Notes: a model not told the origin generated them from the letters alone. Positions 6,837 through 15,920 are shown, counted from the stretch's first letter. The stretch: DNA of 43,151 nt from Thermoplasmata archaeon (GCA_027006785.1 JALTFR010000039.1:1-43151); one strand, 5' to 3'. A program made the numbers and translations.

Positions 6837-7295
6837 GTGGAAAAAGATAATGCCGTCCTGGGAAGAAAGATCGGTTACGGGCTCTTCGCATTGAATTTAT
6901 TAGTTTGGCTTCTATTGCTGTTTGACATCAGAACAACGCCTCTTCCTGTGAATTGTGCAGGTGCGTGGTCCTCTGCAACTGGACTTTATTGCGGTTTCAT
7001 ATTCTTATTGTATTTTGCAATCGTATCGGTTGAGAAGAAATATTTTCATCTATCTATCGTGCACCCTGTTTTTGCCATTTTTATTATGATATCTATAACA
7101 ATATTGATCTTTTGTTTCTTAAATCCCGTCATAATGGATCTTTGTATGTGCTATAATCCAGAGATAATCACAAAGACATATCTTTGGGCTTCCTTCGCCT
7201 TTATATTCGATTCTATCGCTAAAGCATCCATTGTTTCAGGGCTGGGAACGGAATATTCCAGGAAGTTCCATGAGAAAAAGAAATCGAATGGATAG
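6837..7295 (+). CDS. hypothetical membrane protein with about four transmembrane segments
   Basis: A 152-residue protein I do not recognise. Hydrophobic segments are visible at about residues 11-28, 45-64, 73-97 and 112-130, with a short basic C-terminus (RKFHEKKKSNG). Several cysteines occur, including CMC at about 100-102. The GTG start at 6837 lies about 24 nt after attata (6811-6816), suggesting a leaderless transcript. Codon use is AT-richer than in neighbouring genes, with many TTT/ATT/TTA codons, which fits a lineage-specific or recently acquired gene. It is divergent from the SHMT-family gene and convergent with the transglutaminase-like gene, 3 nt away. Confidence 0.7.
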   Translation: MEKDNAVLGRKIGYGLFALNLLVWLLLLFDIRTTPLPVNCAGAWSSATGLYCGFIFLLYFAIVSVEKKYFHLSIVHPVFAIFIMISITILIFCFLNPVIMDLCMCYNPEIITKTYLWASFAFIFDSIAKASIVSGLGTEYSRKFHEKKKSNG

Positions 7296-7298
7296 GAT

Positions 7299-8108
7299 TC
7301 ATTCACAGTCCGTTGGCTCTATCTGCGGATCGGGTATGTCCCACTCATAATGCACCTTCGGGCCGGCACCTATGCGCACGCTGTAGTCCGATATGGCAGG
7401 ATTGAACTCCTCCACCTTGAGAACGATGTAATTCCTCGTGTGCGAGCCGATGTTGTTGAGCGCGATATCCGCGGTGAGCCAGCCGTGTATTGGCGAAAGG
7501 ACCTCCGCCCATGCATGCCTTTCAGGCTTTTCTTTCATGAAAAACCCGGTTATCCTTCTGCACGGGATCCCTCTCATTCTGGCAAGCGACATGAAGATGT
7601 CCGTGAACTCGTCGCAGTCACCTATGCCTCTTTTCAGGGCCTCCTCGGCGCCCCAGCGTCTTTCCTGATCCTCAGGTTCTATCCTTTTTCGGATGTAGCG
7701 CCATGCCGATGCCACCCATTCGGACAGGTCGTCGCTCTCGAACCAGCCCTCTTCAACATCTATGGTATCGGGCCAGAAGCGGGATGCCTGCCTGTACTTC
7801 GCGGCCAGACCTCTGTCTATGTCGCTTATCATTCCCCATCCTTCCTTCAGCGATACCTTTCTTTCCTCGGGAAATACCTGCAATTCCCTTTCCAGAGAAA
7901 TGATGCCCTTCGAGGCGACTTTTCCATTGAAGACCAGAAACCTGTTCTGCCCCTTTTTCTTTACCCTGAAACTTGACGGCAGGCGCTCCCCAGCAACCTT
8001 CTGCCGATATTCGGGATAGTGATAGACCTTCAACTGTATCTGAGGGCTTCCCGAATTGGCGCGGTATGTGAAGCGCTCCCTGTGATATATGTGCCAGCCG
8101 CAGGGCAT
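7299..8108 (-). CDS. transglutaminase-like cysteine protease-fold protein
   Basis: A 269-residue protein with a transglutaminase-like core in its C-terminal half. The catalytic triad is visible: C165 in GIGDCDEFT, H198 in ERHAWAEV, and D214 in LTADIA. Archaeal members of this family are usually taken to be peptidases or amidases rather than cross-linking enzymes. The N-terminal 100 residues resemble a beta-rich domain and no signal peptide or membrane segment is clear, so a cytoplasmic site is likely. On the minus strand a TATA-like tttttaata (8130-8138) lies about 26 nt before the ATG, implying its own leaderless promoter rather than read-through from the operon upstream. Confidence 0.83.
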   Translation of the reverse strand: MPCGWHIYHRERFTYRANSGSPQIQLKVYHYPEYRQKVAGERLPSSFRVKKKGQNRFLVFNGKVASKGIISLERELQVFPEERKVSLKEGWGMISDIDRGLAAKYRQASRFWPDTIDVEEGWFESDDLSEWVASAWRYIRKRIEPEDQERRWGAEEALKRGIGDCDEFTDIFMSLARMRGIPCRRITGFFMKEKPERHAWAEVLSPIHGWLTADIALNNIGSHTRNYIVLKVEEFNPAISDYSVRIGAGPKVHYEWDIPDPQIEPTDCE

Positions 8109-8142
8109 GAAAGGAGATGCACTTCCGTATTAAAAAGAAAGC

Positions 8143-8763
8143 CTACTTTGCATGCTTTTCTTTCCATCTCTGAATGTCCAGACCACAGGAATAACATACT
8201 GTGGCATCCCTGCTCAAAAGGGTTCCGCAGTTCGGACACGGAACCTCGCCGGAGCTTATGGCCTTTTCCGATGTTTTCACTATCTTCGCAGCCTTTCTGT
8301 TCTTCGGCTCCTTTTTCAGTATCTCTGCCGCAATCTCTCCGGCCCTTTTCACATCTCTCTTAACATACCATTCAGCCACCATTATGCCAATCTTCGTGTC
8401 CCCGCTACTTTTCCAGTATTCCTCATATACCTTCATAGAGGAATCCACGTCCCTCATTCCCTCAGAATAATACATCGCCAGATTGAGCGCGTAGTCCTCA
8501 CTGGCGGGTTCCATCTCAAATGCCTTTTTCGCATATTCCAGCCCGCTCTTATCAGGTATCGTGAGAAGCGAGAGAATGTAATATGCCCTCGCGCTCTCCC
8601 TGTTCGCCAGCACCTTTTTCAGATAAGAGACTGCCACATCCTTTTTCATCTTCCTGCTCTGTATGGCCTTACGGAATATCAGGTCAAAAAGGGCGTCGTA
8701 ATCTCCGGACAGATACAGGTCTTCGGCTTCCTGCTCCGGCTTCTTCCCGCCGAAAAGACCCAT
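8143..8763 (-). CDS. helical-repeat (TPR-like) protein with C-terminal zinc ribbon
   Basis: 206 residues. Residues 10-165 form a run of amphipathic helices with TPR-like spacing (for example YAKKAFEMEPASEDYALNLA), and the end carries a zinc ribbon with C176/C179 (CPNCG) and C190/C193 (CYSCG). Such proteins usually mediate protein-protein contacts; no enzymatic motif is visible. The ATG is 1 nt after the stop codon of the epimerase gene (TGATATG), so the two are translationally coupled and the protein may serve the same envelope pathway. Function is unknown. Confidence 0.75.
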   Translation of the reverse strand: MGLFGGKKPEQEAEDLYLSGDYDALFDLIFRKAIQSRKMKKDVAVSYLKKVLANRESARAYYILSLLTIPDKSGLEYAKKAFEMEPASEDYALNLAMYYSEGMRDVDSSMKVYEEYWKSSGDTKIGIMVAEWYVKRDVKRAGEIAAEILKKEPKNRKAAKIVKTSEKAISSGEVPCPNCGTLLSRDATVCYSCGLDIQRWKEKHAK

Positions 8764-8764
8764 A

Positions 8765-9724
8765 TCACTTCCCCAGCAATGCCCTGACCGTAGCCCTGAC
8801 GGCCTCGTCGCTGCTCATCTTCGGTGACCAGCCCTTCGATTTGAGAGCGCTTATGTCCAGGTGCATGAGCTTCACATCGCCTTTCCATCCTCTTCCACCG
8901 TCAACTCCACCTGTCCATTTATACTCGGGTTTCAGGCCCATCTCCTCTGAGACGATGTCAGCGATGGTCTTCACATCGGTCATGTCCTCGCTCCCGATGT
9001 TGTATATGGAGACCCTGTCCATTGAGACATGCACTCCGTGTATGATCCCCTCAATCGTGTCGTCTATGTGCACATAGGACTTCCTCGTGCCCGGCTCTGC
9101 GCCCAGTATCTCAAGTTCATTCGGGTTATTCTTCAGTTTCTCTATGAAATCGTATATCACACCGTGGGTGCTCCTCGGCCCCACCACATTCGCGAACCTG
9201 TAGAGAACGGCCTTCATGTCGAATGTGTGCGCGTATGCGGATATCATGGCCTCTGCGGCCAGCTTTGAGCCTCCGTAAAGGGATATTGGAACAAGTGGGC
9301 CGTAGTCCTCAGGCGTCGGGACCTTATCGGCCTCACCATACACCGTTGATGTGGATGTGAATGCTATTGCGGGAACTCCCATTGCCCTCATGGCTTCCAG
9401 CACGACATAGGTTGCAATTATGTTCTGCTCGAGATGGACCGAGCTGTCGGATTCCCCTATCCTCACATCAGGGTTCGCCGCGAGATGAAAGACTATGCTA
9501 ACGCCGTCCATGTACTCCTCCAGCCCCTCATCCTCCAGCAGATCGTATTTGATGAACTTGAACTTCCTCTTTCTTTTAGCGCTCTTCAGGAACTCCTCCT
9601 TTCCGGATGAAAGGTTGTCTATCCCGATAACCTCGCACTTCATCGAGAGCAGCCTGTCCACGAGATGGCTTCCTATGAAGCCCGCCGCACCGGTCACCAT
9701 AACCTTCTTACCTTCTATGATCAT
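8765..9724 (-). CDS. NAD-dependent epimerase/dehydratase, UDP-glucose 4-epimerase-like
   Basis: A 319-residue extended short-chain dehydrogenase/reductase. The Rossmann glycine motif is GAAGFIG (12-18), and the catalytic S/T-Y-K set is TSTSTVYG (123-130) with Y150 and K154 in SLYGGSK. It should interconvert nucleotide sugars, most likely UDP-glucose and UDP-galactose or their N-acetyl forms, feeding glycan or glycolipid synthesis; substrate specificity cannot be read from sequence alone. It overlaps the upstream export-protein gene by 17 nt and is followed 1 nt later by the TPR/zinc-ribbon gene, forming a three-gene minus-strand operon. Confidence 0.88.
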   Translation of the reverse strand: MIIEGKKVMVTGAAGFIGSHLVDRLLSMKCEVIGIDNLSSGKEEFLKSAKRKRKFKFIKYDLLEDEGLEEYMDGVSIVFHLAANPDVRIGESDSSVHLEQNIIATYVVLEAMRAMGVPAIAFTSTSTVYGEADKVPTPEDYGPLVPISLYGGSKLAAEAMISAYAHTFDMKAVLYRFANVVGPRSTHGVIYDFIEKLKNNPNELEILGAEPGTRKSYVHIDDTIEGIIHGVHVSMDRVSIYNIGSEDMTDVKTIADIVSEEMGLKPEYKWTGGVDGGRGWKGDVKLMHLDISALKSKGWSPKMSSDEAVRATVRALLGK

Positions 9725-10472
9725 CTATAGCACCTCTTACATGGTCTGTTAGATATTTTCTGTTGCTCGCAATCCACAACCCGATAAGTATTAAAACTAT
9801 TATGCCCGCAACGACCGAGACCATCTTGAACATGTCTCCACCTGTAGCCTCTATAAGTTTATCCGCCGCATAGTACGATATCAGCCCTATGGTAAAACAT
9901 CCCGAGAAAGCCCCTATCGCTATTGCCAGTACGGTCTTTGCAGGGCTTAGACCTGCTATCCTCCCGAGTATGCTGGCAACTACCCCTCCGCTTCCCTGAA
10001 ATGGCACCATCACGAATGCAACTATGCCCCAGAAGAGAAATGCCCTGCTCTTCCTGGACTCCTCCATCCTCTTCTTTCCGGCCTGCTCTATCTTCTTCAT
10101 CCATTTTCCAAGCAAGGGTATCTTGAGGGCAAGGTCGAAGTTCCATGCGAGGAAAAGGGCGGTGGCGACATCGACGAAGGCTATGGAGAAAGGAACGAGA
10201 AAAAGGCTGTAGAACGCACTGTTATATCCATGGGACTTCATCCAGATTATAGTGAGAGGTATCACGGACTCCTTTCCAAGGGGAGGTACGAAGTAACCGC
10301 TCATGGCACTCCCTATTGCCGCAAAAATGTCGTAGGGAAGAGTCTTGTAAAGTGCGTATATGTATGCGCCTGCGAATGCGAAGGGGAATACCAGGTAGAA
10401 TAACCTGAGCAGGATCGGGTAGCGGTTGAATATCATACTGAGGGTGGTCTTCACAACAGGGCATAGACTCAT
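9708..10472 (-). CDS. small multidrug export-protein family membrane protein (COG2426 type)
   Basis: A 254-residue integral membrane protein with about five or six hydrophobic segments. The family hallmarks are visible: LGKESVIPLTI in the first half and the re-entrant-like VPFQGSGGVVASILGRIAGL in the second half, matching the family Pfam calls putative small multidrug export proteins, whose actual substrate is unknown. The first gene of a minus-strand operon with the epimerase and the TPR/zinc-ribbon protein. The start is uncertain: the ATG at 10472 lies only about 17 nt from one TATA-like box, whereas a GTG at 10454 (seventh codon) is about 25 nt from another (atttaaaa, 10475-10482). Confidence 0.78.
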   Translation of the reverse strand: MSLCPVVKTTLSMIFNRYPILLRLFYLVFPFAFAGAYIYALYKTLPYDIFAAIGSAMSGYFVPPLGKESVIPLTIIWMKSHGYNSAFYSLFLVPFSIAFVDVATALFLAWNFDLALKIPLLGKWMKKIEQAGKKRMEESRKSRAFLFWGIVAFVMVPFQGSGGVVASILGRIAGLSPAKTVLAIAIGAFSGCFTIGLISYYAADKLIEATGGDMFKMVSVVAGIIVLILIGLWIASNRKYLTDHVRGAIDDHRR

Positions 10473-10510
10473 GGATTTAAAAGTTATTAAAAAGGGAAAT
10501 GGGAATGGGT

Positions 10511-11611
10511 TTATTTCTGTTTCTGCGCCTTGGCCATGTTCTCTATCTCTCTTTTCTCAGCCTCATCTGCCTTTTTCTCCTCTTCCTCGAGGCGCTTGAG
10601 CTCCTCCTTGATGGCCCTTTCATCCGGAATCTCTCCGAGGACCGTATCCGGGTCGCCGACGACCTTTTCGAGCTCATCCATGGAGGACACCGGCCTGTCC
10701 GGTATCTGCGTGCTCACACCCAGATATTCTGATACTCCGCGCAGCAGGTTGGTTATCTCGAATGGGACGACTATCTTCGTTGCCGCACCCTCTCCGAGAG
10801 CCTTCAGTGAATCCAGTGAAAGCACGGTGAGTGCCTTATGGTCCAGCGGCGCCGCTCCGAGGCTGAGTATCCTGAGCTTCTGGGCATCTGCCTGTGATTT
10901 CAGTATGGTCGCTGTCTTGTCTCCTTCTGCCTCAAGTATCTTGGACTGCTTGTACCCCTCGGCCTTCAGGATAGCGGAGCGCTTCTGACCTTCCGCGACC
11001 AGTATGGCGGACCTTCTCTCTCCGTCCGCCCTGAGGATCGCTGCCCTTCTCTCCCTCTCTGCGGATATCTGCTCCTCCATGGCCTTCTTGACCGGGCCTA
11101 CGGGATCCACTTCCTTTATCTCCACACTCTCAACCTTGACTCCCCACGGGTCGGTGGCCTTGTCCAGGTCGTTCCTCAGTTTCTCATTGATAACATGCCT
11201 GTTCGAGAGTATCTCATCCAGTTCCATGTCACCGATGACTGACCTCAGGTTCGTCTGAGCAAGGTATATTGTGGCGGTCTTGTAGTTCTGAACCTCGAAG
11301 ACGGCCTTCTTCGGGTCAACGACCTTGATGTATATGACCGCATCCACATTTGTCGGCGAGTTGTCCTTCGTTATCACTTCCTGTTTCGGCACATCAAGGG
11401 TCTGCACCCTCTCATCTACCACTATGACCTGTCTGAAAAAGGGAGATACAAAGTTCCATCCCGGCTTGAGTACCCTCCGGAATGTTCCGAGAAGGATGTA
11501 TATCCCCTCTTCATACGGCTGTATTATCACTATTGCCTTGGCCAGCGATGCCACCACAAAAATTAGCAGCACCATCAGACCTATTCCACACCAAATCGTT
11601 CCTGCATCCAT
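10511..11611 (-). CDS. SPFH/band 7 (stomatin-like) membrane protein
   Basis: 366 residues: an N-terminal transmembrane helix (about 8-28), an SPFH/band 7 domain (about 30-190, with PGWNFVSPFFRQV and the strand DAVIYIKVVDPKKAVF), then a coiled coil with four near-repeats of the type R-x-A-I-L-x-A-E/D-G (roughly 195-240), and a Lys/Glu-rich tail. Band 7 proteins oligomerise in membrane microdomains and often regulate membrane proteases. The gene follows an NfeD-like gene with a 9-nt gap and a GAGGTGA site, which is the standard NfeD-stomatin pairing. Confidence 0.92.
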   Translation of the reverse strand: MDAGTIWCGIGLMVLLIFVVASLAKAIVIIQPYEEGIYILLGTFRRVLKPGWNFVSPFFRQVIVVDERVQTLDVPKQEVITKDNSPTNVDAVIYIKVVDPKKAVFEVQNYKTATIYLAQTNLRSVIGDMELDEILSNRHVINEKLRNDLDKATDPWGVKVESVEIKEVDPVGPVKKAMEEQISAERERRAAILRADGERRSAILVAEGQKRSAILKAEGYKQSKILEAEGDKTATILKSQADAQKLRILSLGAAPLDHKALTVLSLDSLKALGEGAATKIVVPFEITNLLRGVSEYLGVSTQIPDRPVSSMDELEKVVGDPDTVLGEIPDERAIKEELKRLEEEEKKADEAEKREIENMAKAQKQK

Positions 11612-11620
11612 TTTTTCACC

Positions 11621-12070
11621 TCACTTCTTTATCTCCTTAACAACAACGTGCACTCCTTCGCTGCTTACGACCTCAACCATCGTTCCTTCGGGAATCTCAT
11701 GGTCCGCAGTAGCGCTCCACATCGTGTTCTCTATACTCACTTTACCATCCAGACTGTTGGGAATGACCTTCTTCCTGACAATCCCTTTCTTGCCAACAAG
11801 ACTGGAAGCTACCATCAACTGGGGCTCCTGGGTCTCTGCCATGGTCTTGTAGATATAGAGAACAATAACCCCTGCAAGAGCAGCCAGTATAAAGGCCACT
11901 GATATTGATACAGGGCTGTAGAGGTAGTCTGGCTTAAAATAGCCAACTATTCCCATAGCAAGGAAAAATACACCCACTACAGATATGAAGAATCCCGGGA
12001 CAACGGGCTCCAGTGCAATCAATATCAGGCCAATCAGTATGAGCAGTAAGCTCACCGTGTAGATATCCAT
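11621..12070 (-). CDS. NfeD-like membrane protein with OB-fold domain (short form)
   Basis: 149 residues with three hydrophobic segments in the first 80 residues and a C-terminal soluble OB-fold domain (LVGKKGIVRKKVIPNSLDGKVSIENTMWSA...) typical of NfeD. The N-terminal ClpP-like protease domain of long NfeD proteins is absent, so this is the short, structural form that partners stomatin. The start at 12070 is supported by GGTGA 5 nt upstream and by a TATA box (tatatatatc, about 12099-12108) giving a leader of around 8 nt. It heads the two-gene nfeD-stomatin operon. Confidence 0.88.
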   Translation of the reverse strand: MDIYTVSLLLILIGLILIALEPVVPGFFISVVGVFFLAMGIVGYFKPDYLYSPVSISVAFILAALAGVIVLYIYKTMAETQEPQLMVASSLVGKKGIVRKKVIPNSLDGKVSIENTMWSATADHEIPEGTMVEVVSSEGVHVVVKEIKK

Positions 12071-12135
12071 GTTTTCACCGAACCTACACTGACTTGCAGG
12101 TATATATATCTTTCTAAAAAGTTATGGAAGATGAG

Positions 12136-13551
12136 TTAATAGGTTTTTGCGAAGTAGAGGTATGTCTTTGCGGGTTTTCCGCAGACCGGACATGTGCCTT
12201 CCGCTTCCTCTTCATGTTCCGCTGTTCCGAGAGCACTGGTATCTGTCCTTTCCTCTATCTTCAGGCCGCATTCCTCGTCACCGCACCACCTGACCTTCAT
12301 TATGTCCGGTACTTCCTCTATTTCCATCGGGTTCTCCACCAGAGCCGTGTGGCCCTTCATCTTCTCCTTTGCGCGCTCATACAGGTTCCTTTCGATGTCC
12401 GAGAGCATGTTTCGGATGTACGGGATGAGCTCATCGCGTTTCACGACCTCCTTATCCATGGTGTCCCTGCGGAACACCATGACCGTGGCATTTTCCATGT
12501 CCCTCATTCCCAGCTCTATGCGGACCGGAACTCCACGCAGTTCCCAGTGGTAGTACTTGTTCCCCGGCCTGAGCTCCCTGAGGTCAACATGAACCCTGAA
12601 GCCTCCGGCTTTCAGTTCGTCCGCAAGGGAATTGCATACACCATATACCTCGTCCTGATGCCCTTTCTTGGGAATCGGGACTATGACGATCTGATAAGGT
12701 GCCAGTTCGGGCGGGAGTATGAGCCCGTGGTCGTCCCCGTGGATCCCTATTATCGCTCCGAAGAGCCTTTCGCTCATTCCGTATGTGGTCTGGTGCACAT
12801 GGTGGTGCTCACCATTCTCGTCCTCGTATGTTATGTCGTAGGGCTTTGAGAAGTTGTCCCTGTACTGGTGTATCGAGCCTATCTGAAGTATGCGCCCTGC
12901 CATCAGCGTGTCTATTCCGAGGGAGTAGTATGCACCTGCGAACTTGTCCCAGTCCGGCCTCTTATGGACCTCGTAGGGTATGCAGAGCTTCCTCATCAGG
13001 TTGTCCAGTATCTCCAGGTCCTCCTTTATCTGCCTCTCGGCATCCTCGTAATCCCTGTGGGCCGTGTGGGCCTCGAAGAAGTGTATCTCGCGGACACGGA
13101 TGAATGCGCGGGTCTGCTTCGTCTCGTACCTGAATGTGCTCACAAGCTGGAATATCTTCAACGGAAGGTCGGAGTGGGAACGAATCCAGAGCGAGAACAT
13201 GGGATACATCGCGGTCTCACTGGTGGGCCTCAGGAGAAGGCGCACATCCAGTTCGTTCTCGCCTGCGTGGGTTACCCAGTAGACATCCTTTCCGAAGCCC
13301 TTTATGTGCTCGGCCTCCTTTGAGAACTCGCTCTCGGGAATGAGCGTGGGAAAATTGACCTCGTCGTGCCCTGTGCGCTCCATCTCGTTCCTTATGAGAG
13401 AATCTATGGAGAGCATGACCTTCCAGCCGTAGGGCGTCCAGACATTCATTCCCTTTATCGGGTACCTCTTGTCCGTGAGCCCGGCCTTCTCAACTATCTC
13501 GTTGTACCAGTCGTTGAAATCATCCCTTGGTGGCAGTTCGTCAAGGCGCAT
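12136..13551 (-). CDS. proS: prolyl-tRNA synthetase, archaeal/eukaryotic type
   Basis: A 471-residue class II aminoacyl-tRNA synthetase that charges tRNA-Pro. The catalytic core begins after a short N-terminus and includes the TSE motif [13 protein letters not shown], motif 2 [26 protein letters not shown] (given here only in outline) and the HGDDHG stretch near motif 3. The C-terminal domain has the zinc-type cysteines CGDEECG and CPVCG and ends in the tyrosine (FAKTY) characteristic of this family. It lacks the bacterial editing insertion. The ATG is 24 nt from ttttaat read on the minus strand (13571-13577), so it is probably leaderless and divergent from orc1/cdc6. Confidence 0.96.
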   Translation of the reverse strand: MRLDELPPRDDFNDWYNEIVEKAGLTDKRYPIKGMNVWTPYGWKVMLSIDSLIRNEMERTGHDEVNFPTLIPESEFSKEAEHIKGFGKDVYWVTHAGENELDVRLLLRPTSETAMYPMFSLWIRSHSDLPLKIFQLVSTFRYETKQTRAFIRVREIHFFEAHTAHRDYEDAERQIKEDLEILDNLMRKLCIPYEVHKRPDWDKFAGAYYSLGIDTLMAGRILQIGSIHQYRDNFSKPYDITYEDENGEHHHVHQTTYGMSERLFGAIIGIHGDDHGLILPPELAPYQIVIVPIPKKGHQDEVYGVCNSLADELKAGGFRVHVDLRELRPGNKYYHWELRGVPVRIELGMRDMENATVMVFRRDTMDKEVVKRDELIPYIRNMLSDIERNLYERAKEKMKGHTALVENPMEIEEVPDIMKVRWCGDEECGLKIEERTDTSALGTAEHEEEAEGTCPVCGKPAKTYLYFAKTY

Positions 13552-13570
13552 GGGCGGTCATCGGAATGCG

Positions 13571-13604
13571 ATTAAAAACTTTGCCGGTGGGAAAATCTTT
13601 TAAT
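13571..13604. promoter_or_regulatory. divergent leaderless promoters of proS and orc1/cdc6
   Basis: attaaaa (13571-13577) and ttttaat (13598-13604) are reverse complements facing opposite ways. Each is about 24 nt from its gene's first codon (13551 for proS, 13625 for orc1/cdc6). The whole intergenic space is only 73 nt. No long GC-rich inverted repeat of the origin-recognition-box kind is visible, so there is no evidence for an origin here. Confidence 0.55.
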
Positions 13605-13624
13605 CCCGTCTTCCTTCCTTTATC

Positions 13625-14755
13625 GTGGCGCTGATAAGAGACCCGAGGCCGCTGTCCTACGACTACCTTCCGCCTGAGCTTCCGCACAGGGAGAGCCAGT
13701 TGAAGGAGATGAGCGCTCTCTTCGACAGGGTCAGGGATGGGGGAGCGCAGAACATCATGCTTAAAGGAAGGGTCGGCACCGGAAAGACGGCGTCCGCCCG
13801 CATCTTCACCGAATCCTTCATATCCGAGATGGCAGGAAAGGGAAAAAGGATAGTAAAGGCATACATCAACTGCAGAAGCAAGACCAGTTCCCACGCTGTC
13901 TTCGTTTCCATAGCCCGCTCCTTTTCTTCGGGTTTTCCGAGCGCAGGGATATCCGAGGACCAGATGATGGACGCCATAGCCACGCACCTTGAAAGGGAAG
14001 GGGTCCATCTGATAGTCATACTGGACGAGGTGGACTACCTTCTCAGAAGGGTGGGCTCGGATGTGATATACAAACTGAGCAGGTTCTCCGAGTTCTCTGA
14101 AAGGCCGCAGAACATCTCGATAATAGGGATATCTCAGCAGGATGCCATATCCCTCATGGACGAGGCTGCGAGGAGCACGTTCAGGCGCTCCAATGTCATA
14201 CTCTTTCCGCAGTACAGCGCGGGAGAGCTGGCTGACATCATAAGGCAGAGAGCGGAGCTCGCGCTGGCCCCGGATGCCATAACCTCGGATTCCATAGAAC
14301 TGATGGCCGACATATCCGCAAGGGATGGGGATGCCAGGTATGCCATAGAACTTCTGGAAAGGGCGGCGTTGATGGCACAGGCCACCGGTAACGACCAGAT
14401 AAGGGCCGAGCATGTGCGCAGGGCCTCCGCGGAGAGCTCTGTGATGTTCGGCGAGGAATCCCTTGAGAACCTGAATATGCAGGAGCTCCTTGTCTTCCTG
14501 GGAGCGCTCCGCCGACTCAGGGCTTCGGCCTATGCGACGACAGGCGAGGTCGAGGAGGAATACAGGGCGGTGTGCGAGGAATACGGGCAGGAGCCCAGGG
14601 GGCACACGCAGTTCTGGAAGTACCTGAACGACCTTGAGCTGGAAGGGCTGGTGAGCACCGAGCTCGTGAGCGGAAAGGGGAGGACCAAGAGGATAAGCAC
14701 GGACATACCGGTTGAAGATGCGATAGCGGTCATCGAGAAAAGGCTGGGAGCATGA
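13625..14755 (+). CDS. Orc1/Cdc6 family replication initiator
   Basis: A 376-residue AAA+ ATPase with Walker A GRVGTGKT (48-55), Walker B VILDEVD (131-137), sensor 1 IIGISQQ and a sensor 2-type DGDARYAIELL, followed by a winged-helix DNA-binding domain from about 280 (QELLVFLGALRRL... GHTQFWKYLNDLELEGLV). It should bind replication origins and load the MCM helicase. The gene has a GTG start 24 nt from its TATA box. Its last four bases overlap the start of queE (ATGA), so the initiator and a tRNA-modification enzyme are translated from one message. Archaea often carry several paralogues; which one this is cannot be told. Confidence 0.92.
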   Translation: MALIRDPRPLSYDYLPPELPHRESQLKEMSALFDRVRDGGAQNIMLKGRVGTGKTASARIFTESFISEMAGKGKRIVKAYINCRSKTSSHAVFVSIARSFSSGFPSAGISEDQMMDAIATHLEREGVHLIVILDEVDYLLRRVGSDVIYKLSRFSEFSERPQNISIIGISQQDAISLMDEAARSTFRRSNVILFPQYSAGELADIIRQRAELALAPDAITSDSIELMADISARDGDARYAIELLERAALMAQATGNDQIRAEHVRRASAESSVMFGEESLENLNMQELLVFLGALRRLRASAYATTGEVEEEYRAVCEEYGQEPRGHTQFWKYLNDLELEGLVSTELVSGKGRTKRISTDIPVEDAIAVIEKRLGA

Positions 14756-15375
14756 TAGTCAACGAGATATTCTTCAGCATACAGGGCGAGGGGAAGGAGA
14801 TAGGGCTTCCAACTGTGTTCGTAAGGCTGACGGGCTGCAACCTGAGATGCAGATGGTGCGATACGAAGTACGCCTTCACCGAAGGAAAGGAGATGGAGAT
14901 TTCGGAGATAATTGATAGGGTGGAGCGCTACGGTATCAAAAGGGTCTGCCTCACAGGCGGGGAGCCTCTGCTTCAGGACGACAGCCGGATCCTCATGAAA
15001 GAACTTCTGGAAAAGAGATACAGCATCGTTCTCGAGACCAACGGCTCTCTTCCGATAGACGATGTGGATGAAAGGGTGCTCATAAGCATGGACTGGAAGA
15101 CGCCGTCCTCTGGAGAGCAGGATAGGATGCTTGAAAGCAACCTGAAAATCCTGAGACCGAAGGACCAGCTGAAGTTCGTCATAGCGGACGAGGAGGATTA
15201 CGAATACGCGCTCTCCATCATAGACTCCCATGAAATAGCAACGGAAATAATCTTCCAGCCCCTCGGAGGAATGAACCTTAGATGGCTTGCGGAGAAAATA
15301 ATAGAGGACAGGGTGGATGTCAGGGTGCTTCCGCAGCTGCATAAGGTGATATGGGGGGAGGAGAGAGGTGTCTGA
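14752..15375 (+). CDS. queE: 7-carboxy-7-deazaguanine synthase (radical SAM)
   Basis: A 207-residue radical SAM enzyme that contracts 6-carboxy-tetrahydropterin to 7-carboxy-7-deazaguanine, a precursor of preQ0 and thus of archaeosine in tRNA. The 4Fe-4S cluster cysteines are C29, C33 and C36 (CNLRCRWC), preceded by the family start FFSIQGEG and followed by the SAM-binding LTGGEPLL. The gene overlaps orc1/cdc6 by 4 nt and a two-TM hypothetical gene by 8 nt. The final archaeosine step (ArcS) is encoded at 29269-30885; QueC, QueD/PTPS and the transglycosylase ArcTGT are not in the window. Confidence 0.93.
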   Translation: MIVNEIFFSIQGEGKEIGLPTVFVRLTGCNLRCRWCDTKYAFTEGKEMEISEIIDRVERYGIKRVCLTGGEPLLQDDSRILMKELLEKRYSIVLETNGSLPIDDVDERVLISMDWKTPSSGEQDRMLESNLKILRPKDQLKFVIADEEDYEYALSIIDSHEIATEIIFQPLGGMNLRWLAEKIIEDRVDVRVLPQLHKVIWGEERGV

Positions 15376-15877
15376 AAGGCAAACTTACGTCGGAAGCTGG
15401 GAATATGTTTCTAAGAATCCGCTTACAACAAGAGATATTCTGCTTCTTCTTGCGGTAAGTCTGGCATTTCTCTTCTCACTCTCATTTGTTCTGGCTCCTC
15501 TCCTTCCAAACCTAATTCTCTACGATTCTACAATTTCAATACTTATAATCGCCTTCCTTCTTTTCATAAGAAGACACAATATAAAGAAGATAGGCTGGTA
15601 TGACCTTGCGCTCTCCGGAAAAGATATACAGGGAAAGGAGGTCATCTCTATTGTAAAATGGGTTCTCCATTCGGAAGGATATGCTGCTGAGGGGAGGGAC
15701 AAAATGTTTCAAAAGTGCTTCTATCTGGAACCTCTGGATTTCTCGGTATGCGTATACTCCTCAAAAGAGGTCGCACTGATAAGCATTGGACCACAGAATG
15801 AACTCAACAGAAAGGCGATAAAAGATATCCGGGATGCGATTGATGAAAAACTGCATGAACGCTATAAACGGCAATAG
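15368..15877 (+). CDS. hypothetical two-TM protein, paralogue of the next gene
   Basis: 169 residues, not recognised. A short hydrophilic N-terminus, transmembrane segments at about 23-46 and 53-70, and a soluble C-terminal domain of roughly 95 residues. The soluble domain aligns with that of the next gene: GWY near the membrane, a helix ending in LxSxGY, a strand with DF, an IGP motif (residue ~142), and a final helix pair ending in ERYK/KRY. The GTG start at 15368 overlaps queE by 8 nt, so it is probably translated by coupling, yet its codon use is AT-richer than that of queE. Function unknown. Confidence 0.65.
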   Translation: MSERQTYVGSWEYVSKNPLTTRDILLLLAVSLAFLFSLSFVLAPLLPNLILYDSTISILIIAFLLFIRRHNIKKIGWYDLALSGKDIQGKEVISIVKWVLHSEGYAAEGRDKMFQKCFYLEPLDFSVCVYSSKEVALISIGPQNELNRKAIKDIRDAIDEKLHERYKRQ

Positions 15878-15920
15878 AATTCTGTGCTCTTAAAAGTCCA
15901 TATCATATGACGAAATGTAC

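Noticed and set aside
6721-6891. N-terminal extension of the SHMT-family protein from an ATG at 6891
   Set aside because: The added 57 residues are not part of the family and would overlap the divergent gene with its own promoter at 6811-6816.
13552-13624. Replication origin next to orc1/cdc6
   Set aside because: The gap is 73 nt and fully used by two TATA boxes; no origin-recognition-box repeats or duplex-unwinding element are visible.
13541-14605. Antisense open frame of 354 codons opposite orc1/cdc6
   Set aside because: A shadow of the GC-rich codon positions of orc1/cdc6; no promoter, no recognisable domain and composition atypical of a protein.
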